Source: CAMFKD01 sp964436955 (GTDB lineage Bacteria > Chlamydiota > Chlamydiia > Chlamydiales > JAJFMA01). From it: a stretch of DNA of 28,807 nt. Position 1 is the first letter of the stretch. Each line of letters starts with the position of its first letter. Location: NCBI GenBank assembly GCA_964436955.1, contig CAYTFC010000035.1, positions 1 to 28,807 on the forward strand. The letters run 5' to 3'. Below the pieces are notes generated by a model that saw nothing but the letters and a program-made list of their open reading frames with translations, did not search any database and had not been told where the DNA came from. Shown one piece after another: positions 5,745 to 14,797 of the stretch. The translations under genes were made by a program, and so were the position numbers.

Positions 5745-7532
5745 ATGCAAACAACGCGACGTCTTATGGAAAAATTTGATTCCGTCACACAGGAAAACAT
5801 CAATACGTGGTTGAATGGGCAGTACGATGAGAGCACCAAGACCGAAATCCACAAACTGATCGCTGAGCAGCCTCAGCAGGCTATAGATGCCTTCTTTACG
5901 AAGCTCTCATTCGGCACAGGAGGATTACGCGGAATAGTTGGTGTGGGGACCAATCGGATGAACATGTACACAGTCATGGCAGCAACGCAGGGCTTAGCCA
6001 ATTACCTGTCTTTACAACCTCCAAAAAGTGGGGGACACAGCGTATTTATTGGATACGATTCCAGAACCACATCCCGCCAATTTGCCGAAGATACTGCCCG
6101 CGTTTTAGCAGGAAATGAAATCTGCGTTGTTATCTTTAAGGAGTTAAGGCCTACGCCTTTAGTCTCATTTGGTTGTCGCGCAAGGCACTGTTCTGCTGCT
6201 ATCGTAATTACGGCCTCACATAACCCACCAGAGTATAATGGTTTTAAGGTCTATTGGGATGACGGCGGTCAGATTGTGCCTCCACACGATGCCGGAATTA
6301 TTGCTGAGGTAAATAAGATCGTGGACATGTCCATGGTTAAAATAGCCGGCTTGGACAGTCCATTGATCACTTGGATTGGTGATGAGATCGATGATGAATA
6401 CATTACTGCAATACGGCCACTCCAAAACTTTCCTGTAGACAATCGCAGTCATGGCAAGGATCTCAAGGTAGTCTACACTAGCCTACATGGAACAGGTATT
6501 ACGGTGATCCCAAAGGTCCTTATGGATTGGGGGTTCGCAAACTATGTGCTCGCTCAAGAGCAAAGTGAACCTGATGGCACATTTCCAACCGTAAAATCTC
6601 CTAATCCAGAAGAGCGTTCCGCCCTCAAATTGGGCACAGAACTACTCTTAAATGTTGAAGGAGATATTTTGATTGCCACAGATCCCGACGCGGATCGAAT
6701 GGCAGTGGCTGTACGACACAATGGAACCATAGAACTACTTACAGGTAATCAAATCGCTTGCATCTGTTTAGAGCATATCTGTAGAGCTCTCACAAAACAA
6801 AAAAGATTGCCAGAAAATGCAGCGTTTGTGAAAACCATCGTTACCACGGAATTGTTTAAGGTCATTGCCGAAGCATACGGTAAGCCTTGCTTCGATGTGC
6901 TAACGGGCTTCAAGTACATCGCTGCAATGATTCATTCATGGGAGCAGTCAGATAATGGCTACCAATATATTTTTGGCGGCGAAGAGTCCTTTGGATACCT
7001 TTTAGGGACCGTTGCTAGGGATAAGGATGCCGTCATTTCTAGTGCGCTAATATGCGAGGTTGCCTTGCAAGCAAAGCGACAAGGCAAGACTTTGATTGAT
7101 CTGCTGCAACTGCTTTATCAAAAATATGGTGTCTATCGCGAAAAGCTGGTGTCCATATTTTATGGTGAAGGAAAAGCAAGTAAAGAACAGATGAACCAAG
7201 CCATGGCACGCCTACGAGCCAATCCGCCAAAGATCGTGGTAAACATTCCGGTAATTTCTATCGAAGACTACCTGTCTCTAACCCGCACCGATGTGCGGAT
7301 GAATATCACAGTGCCGTTAGAATTTGAGCGGTCTAATGTTTACCGCTTAAACCTAAGTGACGGCAGTAAATTAGTGGTTCGTCCTTCTGGGACAGAGCCA
7401 AAGATCAAGTTATACTGCGGTGTTTCTAGACCATCATTATCGCTGAGCCACGACCAAGTAATTGCGCAATGTGATAACATTGCTAATGACCTTCTAGAAG
7501 CTGTTGTAAAGACTCTTACAGCCACACACTAG
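5745..7532 (+). CDS. Alpha-phosphohexomutase (phosphoglucomutase/phosphomannomutase)
   Basis: A 595-residue enzyme that moves phosphate between the 1- and 6-positions of hexoses (glucose-6-P/glucose-1-P or the mannose equivalents), feeding glycogen and sugar-nucleotide synthesis in the cytoplasm. All four family loops are present: phosphoserine loop TASHNPPEYNG (Ser158), metal loop DPDADR (313-318), sugar-specificity loop GGEESFGY (411-418) and phosphate loop RPSGTEPKIKLY (from 546). The length and the order of these loops fit the long bacterial PgcA/Pgm2 type rather than the short ~450-residue GlmM/ManB type. The start is uncertain: GTG 5733, ATG 5745 and ATG 5766 are all in frame and none has a strong ribosome-binding site. 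I use 5745. The upstream region is repeat DNA, and the gene appears to be transcribed alone. Confidence 0.92.
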   Translation: MQTTRRLMEKFDSVTQENINTWLNGQYDESTKTEIHKLIAEQPQQAIDAFFTKLSFGTGGLRGIVGVGTNRMNMYTVMAATQGLANYLSLQPPKSGGHSVFIGYDSRTTSRQFAEDTARVLAGNEICVVIFKELRPTPLVSFGCRARHCSAAIVITASHNPPEYNGFKVYWDDGGQIVPPHDAGIIAEVNKIVDMSMVKIAGLDSPLITWIGDEIDDEYITAIRPLQNFPVDNRSHGKDLKVVYTSLHGTGITVIPKVLMDWGFANYVLAQEQSEPDGTFPTVKSPNPEERSALKLGTELLLNVEGDILIATDPDADRMAVAVRHNGTIELLTGNQIACICLEHICRALTKQKRLPENAAFVKTIVTTELFKVIAEAYGKPCFDVLTGFKYIAAMIHSWEQSDNGYQYIFGGEESFGYLLGTVARDKDAVISSALICEVALQAKRQGKTLIDLLQLLYQKYGVYREKLVSIFYGEGKASKEQMNQAMARLRANPPKIVVNIPVISIEDYLSLTRTDVRMNITVPLEFERSNVYRLNLSDGSKLVVRPSGTEPKIKLYCGVSRPSLSLSHDQVIAQCDNIANDLLEAVVKTLTATH

Positions 7533-7554
7533 ACCTCATGCGCCGGTTAAGCCT

Positions 7555-7571
7555 AAGACCCTGATTGCTAC
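7555..7571 (+). repeat. Dispersed 17-bp repeat, copy 3
   Basis: AGACCCTGATTGCTAC matches the consensus for 16 of 17 bases. It is 22 nt after the mutase stop, in the 152-bp gap before the convergent tyrosine-rich gene. Confidence 0.8.
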
Positions 7572-7684
7572 ACATCCTTTAAAGCGATCTATCGCCACCG
7601 TCTATTTCACCCTTACTGAAATGGATGTTGTGTAGGCAAAATACCTAGGTAGCGCCTATGTTCTCTGTGGGTAGAGAATCCTAC

Positions 7685-8773
7685 TTATAGCGCTTTTTCC
7701 TTGGGCTCATCATCCTCATGCTCATGCTCGGCTGAAGGAAAGGCCTCATCTTCATCAATCACCAATACATCATCCTCCTCGGGAAATTGCATCGCTTCTT
7801 CGTGGTTGACCACATCCTCGGTAGGCATTTCATATGCGGCTAGATTTTCCGGCGGCTTATATGTTTCTATTGGTTCGTCCAGGACATCATCCTCACCTTC
7901 ATGAGGCATGTAATTAGAGGTATTTTTGATTTCTTCCTCCGGTTTCGCTGGCGGCATATAAGCAGCTGCAGCTATTTCTTCCTGTTCCTCAACTACTGGT
8001 GGTGCATAAATAGATTCGGGTTCCTCATAGACAGGTTCAGGTGTAACAAGTGGCTCATAAGCAGGTTCTACTGGTTCAACAACATTTTCAGCTGCAGGTT
8101 CTTCATAAACAAGGGTGGATTCAGCTTCCGGCACATACTGTGGCTCATCCACGACCTCTTCCTTCACTGCATCCTCCGCAACAACTGCCGCTGCTATACC
8201 AACGGGGATTAGGCGAGCCTTATTCATAATGCTCTCTAAGCGCGATAGCTTTTGAGAGTCCGTAAAGGTGGCCTCGTTCATAAGCTTCTTAATATCGCAC
8301 TTTTTACACTTATCATCGATTGCATCACGTAATTTCTCTAATTCGGCATCCAGTGCGTGTGTGCATCCCATTAAATGCGCACGAAAAGCACGCTTATACT
8401 CCAATAGAGAACTCTTCAAATCTAGCTTTTCGGGAACGCTCGATAGCACCTTATCGACCAGCTTCTCGGCGTCTTGATAGCTATCCACTAAGGTAGAGTC
8501 GATAAAAATTTTAGCCTTTTCAAACGTCTCTATCTCATGATGCAGCCGACGCACAGTACAATGTCGATGCCATTTATCCTTGAGTCTGTCAAAAAATTTA
8601 GCAGGGACTGGAGCCGACTGGTTATCCTTGATGTCCTTGCTAATTGACCCTATGACATGATTGATTGCGTTACCACAAGCGGCTTTCATGTCATGTCCGG
8701 CACGCTTTGCGTCGGCAATCAAATCGAATAGTTTTTCATGCGCATGGTCAGGCCAAGCATCCAGATTATCCAT
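7685..8773 (-). CDS. Acidic protein with tyrosine/proline repeat tail, possible effector
   Basis: A 362-residue protein of unknown family. Residues 1-190 are mostly helical and charged, with a short cysteine pair (CKKC, 156-159). After a small hydrophobic patch (VGIAAAVVAE, 191-200), the C-terminal ~160 residues are highly acidic and proline-rich and contain nine tyrosines (213, 223, 239, 249, 256, 272, 288, 305, 314), often about 16 residues apart. They sit in similar contexts: PQYVPE, LVYEEP, PAYEPL, PVYEEP, SIYAPP, AYMPP, NYMPH, TYKPP. EPVYEEPESIYAPP resembles the EPIYA-type sites that host kinases phosphorylate in some bacterial effectors. No enzyme motif seen. Start at 8773 is well supported by GGAGG just upstream. 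Low-complexity acidic tails can arise for other reasons, so the effector role is an inference. Confidence 0.7.
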   Translation of the reverse strand: MDNLDAWPDHAHEKLFDLIADAKRAGHDMKAACGNAINHVIGSISKDIKDNQSAPVPAKFFDRLKDKWHRHCTVRRLHHEIETFEKAKIFIDSTLVDSYQDAEKLVDKVLSSVPEKLDLKSSLLEYKRAFRAHLMGCTHALDAELEKLRDAIDDKCKKCDIKKLMNEATFTDSQKLSRLESIMNKARLIPVGIAAAVVAEDAVKEEVVDEPQYVPEAESTLVYEEPAAENVVEPVEPAYEPLVTPEPVYEEPESIYAPPVVEEQEEIAAAAYMPPAKPEEEIKNTSNYMPHEGEDDVLDEPIETYKPPENLAAYEMPTEDVVNHEEAMQFPEEDDVLVIDEDEAFPSAEHEHEDDEPKEKAL

Positions 8774-8811
8774 ATTTCCTCCAAAAATAACGCTACTTCA
8801 CATCAATCGTA

Positions 8812-8817
8812 ATTATA
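8812..8817 (-). promoter_or_regulatory. Candidate -10 box for the tyrosine-rich gene
   Basis: A perfect TATAAT on the minus strand, 38 nt upstream of the ATG at 8773. The -35 region is not well conserved. Confidence 0.35.
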
Positions 8818-8891
8818 GCATTACCAAATATTTAATTATATCGATGCGAAGCGTTTAAAGAGAGAATTTATACCACGCGTATAGTAAGTCG

Positions 8892-10103
8892 CTAGGCTGT
8901 ATTGCCTTTCGGTCTTGGGGGAGGTCTTCTTCGAGGGGGCGGGCGCCTCCCGGGAGGAGGAGCTGTCGAGGTGTCTTTGGCGTCAAATCGAGGAGGAGGA
9001 CTTCCTTCCCAGATAGGTTCACACTGAATATGGCTCAATACACGGCGCAATACGCCTAAATCTCGGCTAGTCACTAGAGAAACCACCATTCCTTCCTTCT
9101 CAAATCTTCCCGTGCGCCCGGAACGGTGGATATAGACATCAGGGTCTTCAGAGAGTTCATAGATAAAGACATGCGACACTCCCGAGAAGTCAAGTCCGCG
9201 AGCGACAACATCAGTGGCCACGAGAAGTTTGACGCGTCCCGAGCGAAATTTGTTGGTAATAGAAGTCCGCATTTCCTGGCTAAGTCCAGCGTGAAGGTAA
9301 TCGACTCCCGAAATATTCTTTTGAAGTGCTCGGCATACTTGCTCCACCTGGGAACGCGAACGACAAAATACGATAGAGTGGGTGGGTCTAATTTTATCAA
9401 GGATTCTAGCCAACGTATTCTCACGATCACGATGCTCACAGTAGGCGAAGTGATGACAAATGCTCGACGGGCTACGCTGTTCGCCAGTTAAAGTAACCTC
9501 TACGGGATCTCGCATGTGCTTTTGGGCAATGTCCCGAATTTGAACAGGCATAGTCGCAGAAAACAGTAGGGTTTGATGGGCATGGTTTAAACACTGCATG
9601 ATAAACACGATGTCATCATAAAAGCCCATGCTGAGCATTTCGTCAGCTTCATCAAGAATCAAAGTGCTTACATTTGTGAGATCTATCTTGCGGTTATAGA
9701 CATAATCAATTAAGCGCCCTGGAGTGGCCACAAGGATATGTACTCCATGGTCCAGCTTGGCCTTTTGTAAATCATAGTTTTCACCACCAAAAAGTGCGTA
9801 GGCCTTCACGTCGCGGTATTTTCCAATTTTTTGAGCCTCTGTAGCATATTGGAGGGCCAGTTCACGCGTAGGAACGACTATCAAAGCCTGTATAACCGGT
9901 CTATTAATATCTACTCGATCACACACAGGAATAGCACAAGCTGCTGTTTTACCAGATCCTGTTTGCGCGAGAGCGATAAGATCACGCCCCTCTTGAATTA
10001 ACGGAATGGTTCTTTCTTGTATGGGAGAAGCTTGTGTAAACCCCATTTCAGAAAGTGCTTTTAAAACGGGTGGTTGAAGGGAAAGTTCTTCAAACGTTGT
10101 CAT
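8892..10103 (-). CDS. DEAD-box RNA helicase (RhlE/CshA-like)
   Basis: A 403-residue ATP-dependent RNA helicase for remodelling structured RNA, such as in ribosome assembly or mRNA decay. Motifs in order: Q motif GFTQASPIQ (21-29), Walker A AQTGSGKT (46-53), PTRELA (78-83), TPGR (127-130), DEAD (151-154), SAT (182-184), ATDVVARGLD (296-305) and HRSGRTGR (326-333). The tail is short and rich in Pro and Arg (PPPGRRPPPRRRPPPRPKG), probably for RNA binding. Start taken at ATG 10103 because family similarity begins at MTTFEELSL; the frame stays open to 10148. With this start it overlaps the end of the dehydrogenase gene by 14 bp, so it is the last gene of the 7TM-HD/SDR/helicase operon. Confidence 0.93.
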   Translation of the reverse strand: MTTFEELSLQPPVLKALSEMGFTQASPIQERTIPLIQEGRDLIALAQTGSGKTAACAIPVCDRVDINRPVIQALIVVPTRELALQYATEAQKIGKYRDVKAYALFGGENYDLQKAKLDHGVHILVATPGRLIDYVYNRKIDLTNVSTLILDEADEMLSMGFYDDIVFIMQCLNHAHQTLLFSATMPVQIRDIAQKHMRDPVEVTLTGEQRSPSSICHHFAYCEHRDRENTLARILDKIRPTHSIVFCRSRSQVEQVCRALQKNISGVDYLHAGLSQEMRTSITNKFRSGRVKLLVATDVVARGLDFSGVSHVFIYELSEDPDVYIHRSGRTGRFEKEGMVVSLVTSRDLGVLRRVLSHIQCEPIWEGSPPPRFDAKDTSTAPPPGRRPPPRRRPPPRPKGNTA

Positions 10104-10908
10104 GCGAAGGGGCCTTGATAAAGGGTCTAGGAGGCAATTGTCCCACAAAGAAGGAGTGGATAATCCACAGCAATAGCCATTTTGGGGTTAAGTGTCGACT
10201 CAAAAAAGTCATAATTCGGTATCGCCAGTTGAACACACGCACCGCTTGCCCTTTTTGGATTTGCTTCCACATATCCTGAGCTGCAAAGTCTGCTGTCATC
10301 ACCATATGGCGTTCTTGTAATATTGAAGCATCAATGACAGCACGTTCCTGAAAACGTGTGGCCACAACTCCTGGACAAGAGGTCAAAATGCGCACCCCCT
10401 TATCGCATACTTCACAATCAAACGACTCGGAAAAGTCTTTAATGAATGCTTTAGCTGCCGAATATACGGCAAAGTGAGGGAATACTTGAAAAGCAGCTGA
10501 TGAAGACACATTCAAAATGGTCCCTTTCTTGCCTGCTGTAATCAAGCTGCGAGCGGCTTCTATGGAAATCTTAAAGGGAACCGTAGCGTTTAGGTCGTAA
10601 ATTTTCATATTATCGGATAAATCGTACGTCAACACTTCCCCGTAAACACCTGCTCCAGCGTTGTTAACTATGAGATCTGGTACTTCCTTCTGAATCATCT
10701 CAATAAACTGCGCAAGATGCTCTGGATTGACTAAGTCATAAGAAACCGTAGTCACAGCCACTTGCTGTCGAAGCTCTTGTGCCAAACTTCCTAAGCGCTG
10801 GGTATCGCGCCCGGTCAAAATCAATGCAATCCCTTGCTTAGCAAAAATACGAGCTAAAGACTCTCCTATTCCGGAACTGGCACCCGTCACAACAGCTTTG
10901 GTAAACAT
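10090..10908 (-). CDS. Short-chain dehydrogenase/reductase
   Basis: A 272-residue classical SDR that would use NAD(P)H to oxidise or reduce an unknown substrate. Visible: cofactor loop TGASSGIG (8-15), the NADP-preferring basic residue in LTGRD (31-35), NNAG (82-85), the catalytic Ser in NVSSS, and YSAAK (Tyr149, Lys153). A hydrophobic stretch near the C-terminus (PKWLLLWIIHSFFVG, about 241-255) suggests membrane association, as in several acyl-chain or ketoacyl-type SDRs. Only two bases separate its ATG from the stop of the upstream 7TM-HD gene, and its end overlaps the helicase start, so the three genes form one operon. Substrate cannot be inferred. Confidence 0.9.
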   Translation of the reverse strand: MFTKAVVTGASSGIGESLARIFAKQGIALILTGRDTQRLGSLAQELRQQVAVTTVSYDLVNPEHLAQFIEMIQKEVPDLIVNNAGAGVYGEVLTYDLSDNMKIYDLNATVPFKISIEAARSLITAGKKGTILNVSSSAAFQVFPHFAVYSAAKAFIKDFSESFDCEVCDKGVRILTSCPGVVATRFQERAVIDASILQERHMVMTADFAAQDMWKQIQKGQAVRVFNWRYRIMTFLSRHLTPKWLLLWIIHSFFVGQLPPRPFIKAPSHDNV

Positions 10909-10910
10909 GG

Positions 10911-13094
10911 CTATACTCCAGGACGCACGGGATATTTAATGCGCGAATGACCAGCGGCCAAGAGGGCATTAACCATCGTCCGTTTGATGGTATTCAGATC
11001 CTGGAAAGTAAGATTGGATTCATCAAACTGGCCATCTTCAGCCTTTTCGCGAATGAGACGATTTATTAAGTCTGTGAGCGTCTGTTCATCCATGCGATCA
11101 AGCGAGCGTGAAGCCGCTTCAAAGGAATCTGCGATCATAATAATAGCTGCTTCTTTGGTCTGTGGCTTAGGACCGGGATAGCGGAAAGCTCTTTCCTCCA
11201 CCAATGCTGGGTCATTGCCCATCATCTCTAGCTGCTTACGATAAAAGTAGTAAACCAGGGTAGTGCCATGGTGTTCGCGCACGATATCGATAAATTTTTC
11301 TGGAAGACCCGCACGCTGGCCCATCGTAACGCCTTCGGTAACGTGAGCCATGATCACTTGTGCGGATTCTTGAGGTGTCAACAGCTGGTGCATATTGACG
11401 CCTCCTTGCTGATTTTCCGTAAAATACTGCGCCGTGGCCATTTTGCCAACATCGTGGAATAGTGTCGCAATGCGACAGAATAATCCATTAGCACCAATTG
11501 CAGAAGCAGCACCTTCAGCAAGGTTCCCTACCACCAAGGAGTGCTGGTATGTTCCTGGAGCCTCTAAGGTCATTCTGTGCAGTAAAGGATGGCTAGGATC
11601 CATGTATTCCATCAACGTCACGTTGGTCATGATGTTGAATCCGGACTCCAATAGAGGCAGCAGGCCAACCACTAAGATGGCTGTGATCCCCATGAAGATG
11701 CCTGTACTAACGAAGTCGGTGGCTAAAGACGCGTCACGAAGAGTGTTAGCGTTGAGGTGGAAAGCCAAAATCATCAGCATGCAGCAAACCCATGCTTTGG
11801 CGCATACAACGAAGATTTCCTTACGCTTTTTCAATGAACGACTGCTCAAAATTGCAACCAAAGCAGCAGCGAGGTTGATCAGCATAAAACCCTGCTTACC
11901 AAATGGCAGCATCATCGCCAGAACAACAGAAAGGAAAACCGCAGCAAACGCAGCGATGTTGAAATTCATTAAGCTCGCCAGCAAGATAGCAGCAAAAGGC
12001 ACCATCAAGGGATATTTTACGGCTTCAACAAGATTGCCGGTCGTCGTCAAAAAGAAAAATTCGATTACTTTAGCCAGAGCCATCGTGATAACCATGACAG
12101 TAATTAGTAAGAATATCTGCCGATTGGAATGCATGACCGAAGGCTGCGTGACAAACAAAAATGCACCGCAAATACCTGTCAACACCAACGCTAACAATCC
12201 GCTGCCGGCCAGTGTAGTGGTATGCAATAAATTTCGACTATCGCTTAGAGCATTTTTCATCGCCTGTAACATGGCAATATGGCGAGCTGTAACCTTTTCT
12301 CCTTGGTCAATAATTCGACTGCCAGCACTCACATGCGTATGCTTATCGGGCACGCGAGTCTGTAGCCGCTTACGCAAGGCTCGTTGGGGATTAACATCCT
12401 CTAAAATTTTCCATGGATGCGACTTGAAATAGTCGATGATAAAGTTCGTGGTACCTTTGGGAAAATCTTGATCAGCTAATGAATGTTCTTGAACGTAATT
12501 CCATATCTGCGAAGGTAGTTTGACAGGCTGCTTGAGCTCTCCCGGCGTGAAAACTTGATATCCTTGAATCGAAAGACCTACGTCACTCATGCGCTTCAAT
12601 GTGCGCGGATCCGTGAAGTGAAGGGAAAGCAACCCACGTTCCAAGAGATCAACCGCTCGGTACATCTCTTCAAGAGTACTATCTGGAATACGTTCACGCC
12701 ACTGCTGATCGACCAGAAGGAACTTTTCAAATTCAGATCGTCGCTGATGTACGGAATTTTCCTCGATTTGGTAAATTTTTCCGATATCACGAATAGCTTC
12801 TTCCCGTAAAACAGTCGTGGCTTCTTCGTCAAAGAAGGTAAAATCTATCTGGGCAACGACATATCGAGGAGCAATGGTATTAAGCTCCAGCATGTCTACG
12901 GTAACTTCACGAAAATGAATAAAGAAAAATAGGACAGCGGAAAAACTAAGGCCTAGCAAAATGCGTATGCCAATACTCTTATCAAAAAAAGATTGGTCGC
13001 GAGTCGACGTTAAGCTTGTGGCGTCGTCTAAAAGATCGTTTCTAGGCACTGTGGTATCGTCCTTGCGCTCTGACACCTCGGATAGCCCTTGCAC
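10911..13094 (-). CDS. 7TM-HD phosphodiesterase (PgpH/YqfF-like)
   Basis: A 727-residue membrane protein. It has a single N-terminal span (about 42-60), a large outer region (61-290) of the 7TMR-HD extracellular type, about seven membrane spans (about 291-480), and a cytoplasmic HD phosphohydrolase domain. HD metal ligands are complete: H518 (TYQHS), H547-D548 (FHDVGK), H584 (MAHV), H608-H609 (REHHG) and D656 (IADS). In Listeria, PgpH of this architecture hydrolyses c-di-AMP, and Chlamydia makes c-di-AMP, so that is the likely substrate. The start is GTG 13094, supported by GGAGG spaced 5 nt upstream. It is the first gene of the operon with the SDR and the helicase. Confidence 0.92.
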   Translation of the reverse strand: MQGLSEVSERKDDTTVPRNDLLDDATSLTSTRDQSFFDKSIGIRILLGLSFSAVLFFFIHFREVTVDMLELNTIAPRYVVAQIDFTFFDEEATTVLREEAIRDIGKIYQIEENSVHQRRSEFEKFLLVDQQWRERIPDSTLEEMYRAVDLLERGLLSLHFTDPRTLKRMSDVGLSIQGYQVFTPGELKQPVKLPSQIWNYVQEHSLADQDFPKGTTNFIIDYFKSHPWKILEDVNPQRALRKRLQTRVPDKHTHVSAGSRIIDQGEKVTARHIAMLQAMKNALSDSRNLLHTTTLAGSGLLALVLTGICGAFLFVTQPSVMHSNRQIFLLITVMVITMALAKVIEFFFLTTTGNLVEAVKYPLMVPFAAILLASLMNFNIAAFAAVFLSVVLAMMLPFGKQGFMLINLAAALVAILSSRSLKKRKEIFVVCAKAWVCCMLMILAFHLNANTLRDASLATDFVSTGIFMGITAILVVGLLPLLESGFNIMTNVTLMEYMDPSHPLLHRMTLEAPGTYQHSLVVGNLAEGAASAIGANGLFCRIATLFHDVGKMATAQYFTENQQGGVNMHQLLTPQESAQVIMAHVTEGVTMGQRAGLPEKFIDIVREHHGTTLVYYFYRKQLEMMGNDPALVEERAFRYPGPKPQTKEAAIIMIADSFEAASRSLDRMDEQTLTDLINRLIREKAEDGQFDESNLTFQDLNTIKRTMVNALLAAGHSRIKYPVRPGV

Positions 13095-13215
13095 TAATAC
13101 CCTCCAGGTCCAGGCGCTTCCCAGCTATGAATTTAATATCCCAATCATAGGCTCCTAAGTGATTAATGGGAAGAGGTGGAATAATAAGCCATCGATGGCA
13201 CTTGGTTCCGATCCC

Positions 13216-13249
13216 GCAGGCTTAAGGGCCTGCCCTTGGCAAGTTGCCA
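13216..13249. repeat. Two adjacent small hairpins
   Basis: GCAGGC (13216-13221) pairs with GCCTGC (13228-13233), and TGGCAA (13237-13242) pairs with TTGCCA (13244-13249). No T-run, so a terminator role is doubtful. Confidence 0.4.
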
Positions 13250-13406
13250 GACAAGATAGATCGGGTAAATGAGTGAGCCAGAGCTAGAGCGAGTTACAGA
13301 CAATGTTCACCTTGAAAATTGAAGAAAACACTATTTCAAAAGTTTCACCTCTAGTTTGTCGCGCTAGAACAGGCCTATTCTTCCCAATTGAAAAGTCGCG
13401 CCACTC

Positions 13407-13426
13407 GGCCAAGTCTCGACTTGGCC
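13407..13426. repeat. Perfect 9-bp hairpin
   Basis: GGCCAAGTC, TC, GACTTGGCC. It lies immediately next to the 50-bp inverted-repeat arm. Confidence 0.5.
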
Positions 13427-13431
13427 TTCGA

Positions 13432-13481
13432 TACTTTGTCGAATTGGCGTGGTAAATATGTTTTTTAAGTTGACAGCATTG
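13432..13481 (+). repeat. 50-bp inverted repeat, arm 1
   Basis: Starts TACTTTGTCGAATTGGCGTG and ends TTGACAGCATTG. The reverse complement of 22278-22327 matches it at 49 of 50 positions by eye. The segment between the arms carries dnaX, ybaB and five other genes. Confidence 0.85.
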
Positions 13482-13702
13482 GGTAGCAAGTCGGGTTTGA
13501 AAAAAATCCAGACACTGTTTTGCAAGACGTAGTTTTTAAACTTTCAACGCAGAGGCGGGGAGACGGGGAGCCGCAGAGGAGGGAATTAACTTATGGATAA
13601 CTGGGATCGTATGATTTGTCGATTTTTTTCACAAAATCTCGACATATTCCATGAATATATTAACGCCATCGACACATTTTGCACCTGATAGTAAATCAAA
13701 TA

Positions 13703-14476
13703 CTATATCAACGACGCATTTGTTTCTTTATTAACGGAATGAAGGAAAGAGAGAATGCTGGCTACGGTCTGTGGTTGAAAAAGAATACGTGTGTGCCCCG
13801 TTTTAATTTCTAAACGGTTGTGTGAACTAATTGAGGAAACAGAGGAATCAATCACCTGATCATAAGTCGCTACGATTTGAAGTAATGTAGGTGATACAGG
13901 CATCTTCTTTAAATGCTCACCAATAGCGGCAACAGTAGGTCTCAAAGCCGCGCGACATGGCAAGTCAGAATTTTCATTTATCCTCAGACGTCCAGCAATG
14001 CAAACAACTCCCTTAATCCTACTAGCTTGCTGCACATAAGCAACGTAAGCCGCTTCGATAGCGCCACGCGAATGGCCAACGAGAACAACCTCTCTGTCTC
14101 CAACTATTTCAATCATACGATCAATTGCGGCAACGATAGCCTGGCGATGAAGCTCCGGATTAACATCCTTATATTGCACATATAGGCTAAAAACATTAAT
14201 CCCCTGCTCACATAACGCATCGGCCAAACTCAGAGTGGCAAAAGGATGACCAAAGTCGCCATGAAGAAGCAAAGCAGCGGGGCCATCACTCACTTTCACT
14301 GAACGATGATGATAGAGATGCGCTCCGGTAGACAGATAATATTTGGAAATACTAGAGCCAAACCCTCTTCTATACAACCATCTAATGAGGTTTGGCAAAA
14401 CATAGACAAGGTCTGCCACAAAAACATCTGCAAGAAAAAGTATCCAATTTTTAGCTGAAAGATAGAACCCGCGCAT
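13703..14476 (-). CDS. Membrane-anchored alpha/beta hydrolase
   Basis: A 257-residue protein with an N-terminal hydrophobic anchor (about 8-30) followed by an alpha/beta-hydrolase fold. Seen are the oxyanion-region strand ALLLHGDFGHP, the nucleophile elbow VGHSRGA (Ser136), a candidate acid in ATYDQVIDS, and the catalytic His in KTGHTRILF (His228). It is probably a lipase or esterase; the substrate is not apparent. Start uncertain: the frame is open from TTG 14527, which would give a longer hydrophobic leader, but ATG 14476 is the first ATG and starts just before the hydrophobic anchor. It is transcribed away from the OTU gene, leaving an AT-rich gap of about 320 bp between them. Confidence 0.8.
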   Translation of the reverse strand: MRGFYLSAKNWILFLADVFVADLVYVLPNLIRWLYRRGFGSSISKYYLSTGAHLYHHRSVKVSDGPAALLLHGDFGHPFATLSLADALCEQGINVFSLYVQYKDVNPELHRQAIVAAIDRMIEIVGDREVVLVGHSRGAIEAAYVAYVQQASRIKGVVCIAGRLRINENSDLPCRAALRPTVAAIGEHLKKMPVSPTLLQIVATYDQVIDSSVSSISSHNRLEIKTGHTRILFQPQTVASILSFLHSVNKETNASLI

Positions 14477-14583
14477 GAGCACCCCAAAATAAACGAACAC
14501 ATTACAAAATATAAAATATTTCAGCAATCACCGGGCCCAGAGCGCGTACCCAATGTCGTCAAAATAAAAAATATCAGCACTGC

Positions 14584-14620
14584 ATGTTTTGTTACACATT
14601 GTAGCACCGCTTGGCCAAAG
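14584..14620 (+). repeat. 37-bp dispersed repeat, copy 1
   Basis: Begins ATGTTTTGTTACACATTGTA. It matches 22335-22371 at 32 of 37 positions. In the other copy the 3' part forms a perfect hairpin; here changes break the pairing. Confidence 0.75.
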
Positions 14621-14635
14621 ACCCTGATTGCTACC
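14619..14635 (+). repeat. Dispersed 17-bp repeat, copy 4
   Basis: AGACCCTGATTGCTACC, identical to copies at 36-52 and 22410-22426. Directly follows the 37-bp repeat. Confidence 0.85.
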
Positions 14636-14797
14636 ATTTAAGTAATGTCAGAATAACAAGAAAATTCCATTTCAGTGATTTTATAAAGTTAATACAAGTA
14701 TAAAAATAATTATAATAAACAAATTACATCTAATTAAATTAATCAGTTTACTGCAAACTTATTATATGATAAAATAAAACATAGCAAAGGAGTCTTT

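Larger units (their letters stand above)
13095..13702. other. Repeat-rich intergenic region
   Basis: No gene seen in 608 bp. It holds the leader of the 7TM-HD operon, two adjacent hairpins (13216-13233 and 13237-13249), a hairpin at 13407-13426, one arm of the 50-bp inverted repeat pair (13432-13481) and a purine-rich patch with repeated GAGGCGGGGAGACGGGGAG-like units (about 13549-13582). Confidence 0.6.
14477..14797. other. AT-rich divergent intergenic region
   Basis: No gene. Contains a 37-bp repeat (14584-14620) joined to a 17-bp repeat copy (14619-14635). From about 14640 it is very AT-rich, leading into the OTU gene, whose probable -10 is TATGAT (14765-14770). Confidence 0.5.

Noticed and set aside
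9126..9491. 121-codon frames on both strands in 9074-9491
   Set aside because: They are alternative frames within the DEAD-box helicase, whose motifs are all present.
11434..12432. 332-codon open frame on the plus strand
   Set aside because: It lies entirely inside the 7TM-HD gene on the other strand, whose complete HD residues and membrane pattern prove the minus frame is real.
13540..13585. CRISPR-like or minisatellite array in the purine-rich patch
   Set aside because: Only short imperfect GAGGCGGGGA-type units without regular spacers.
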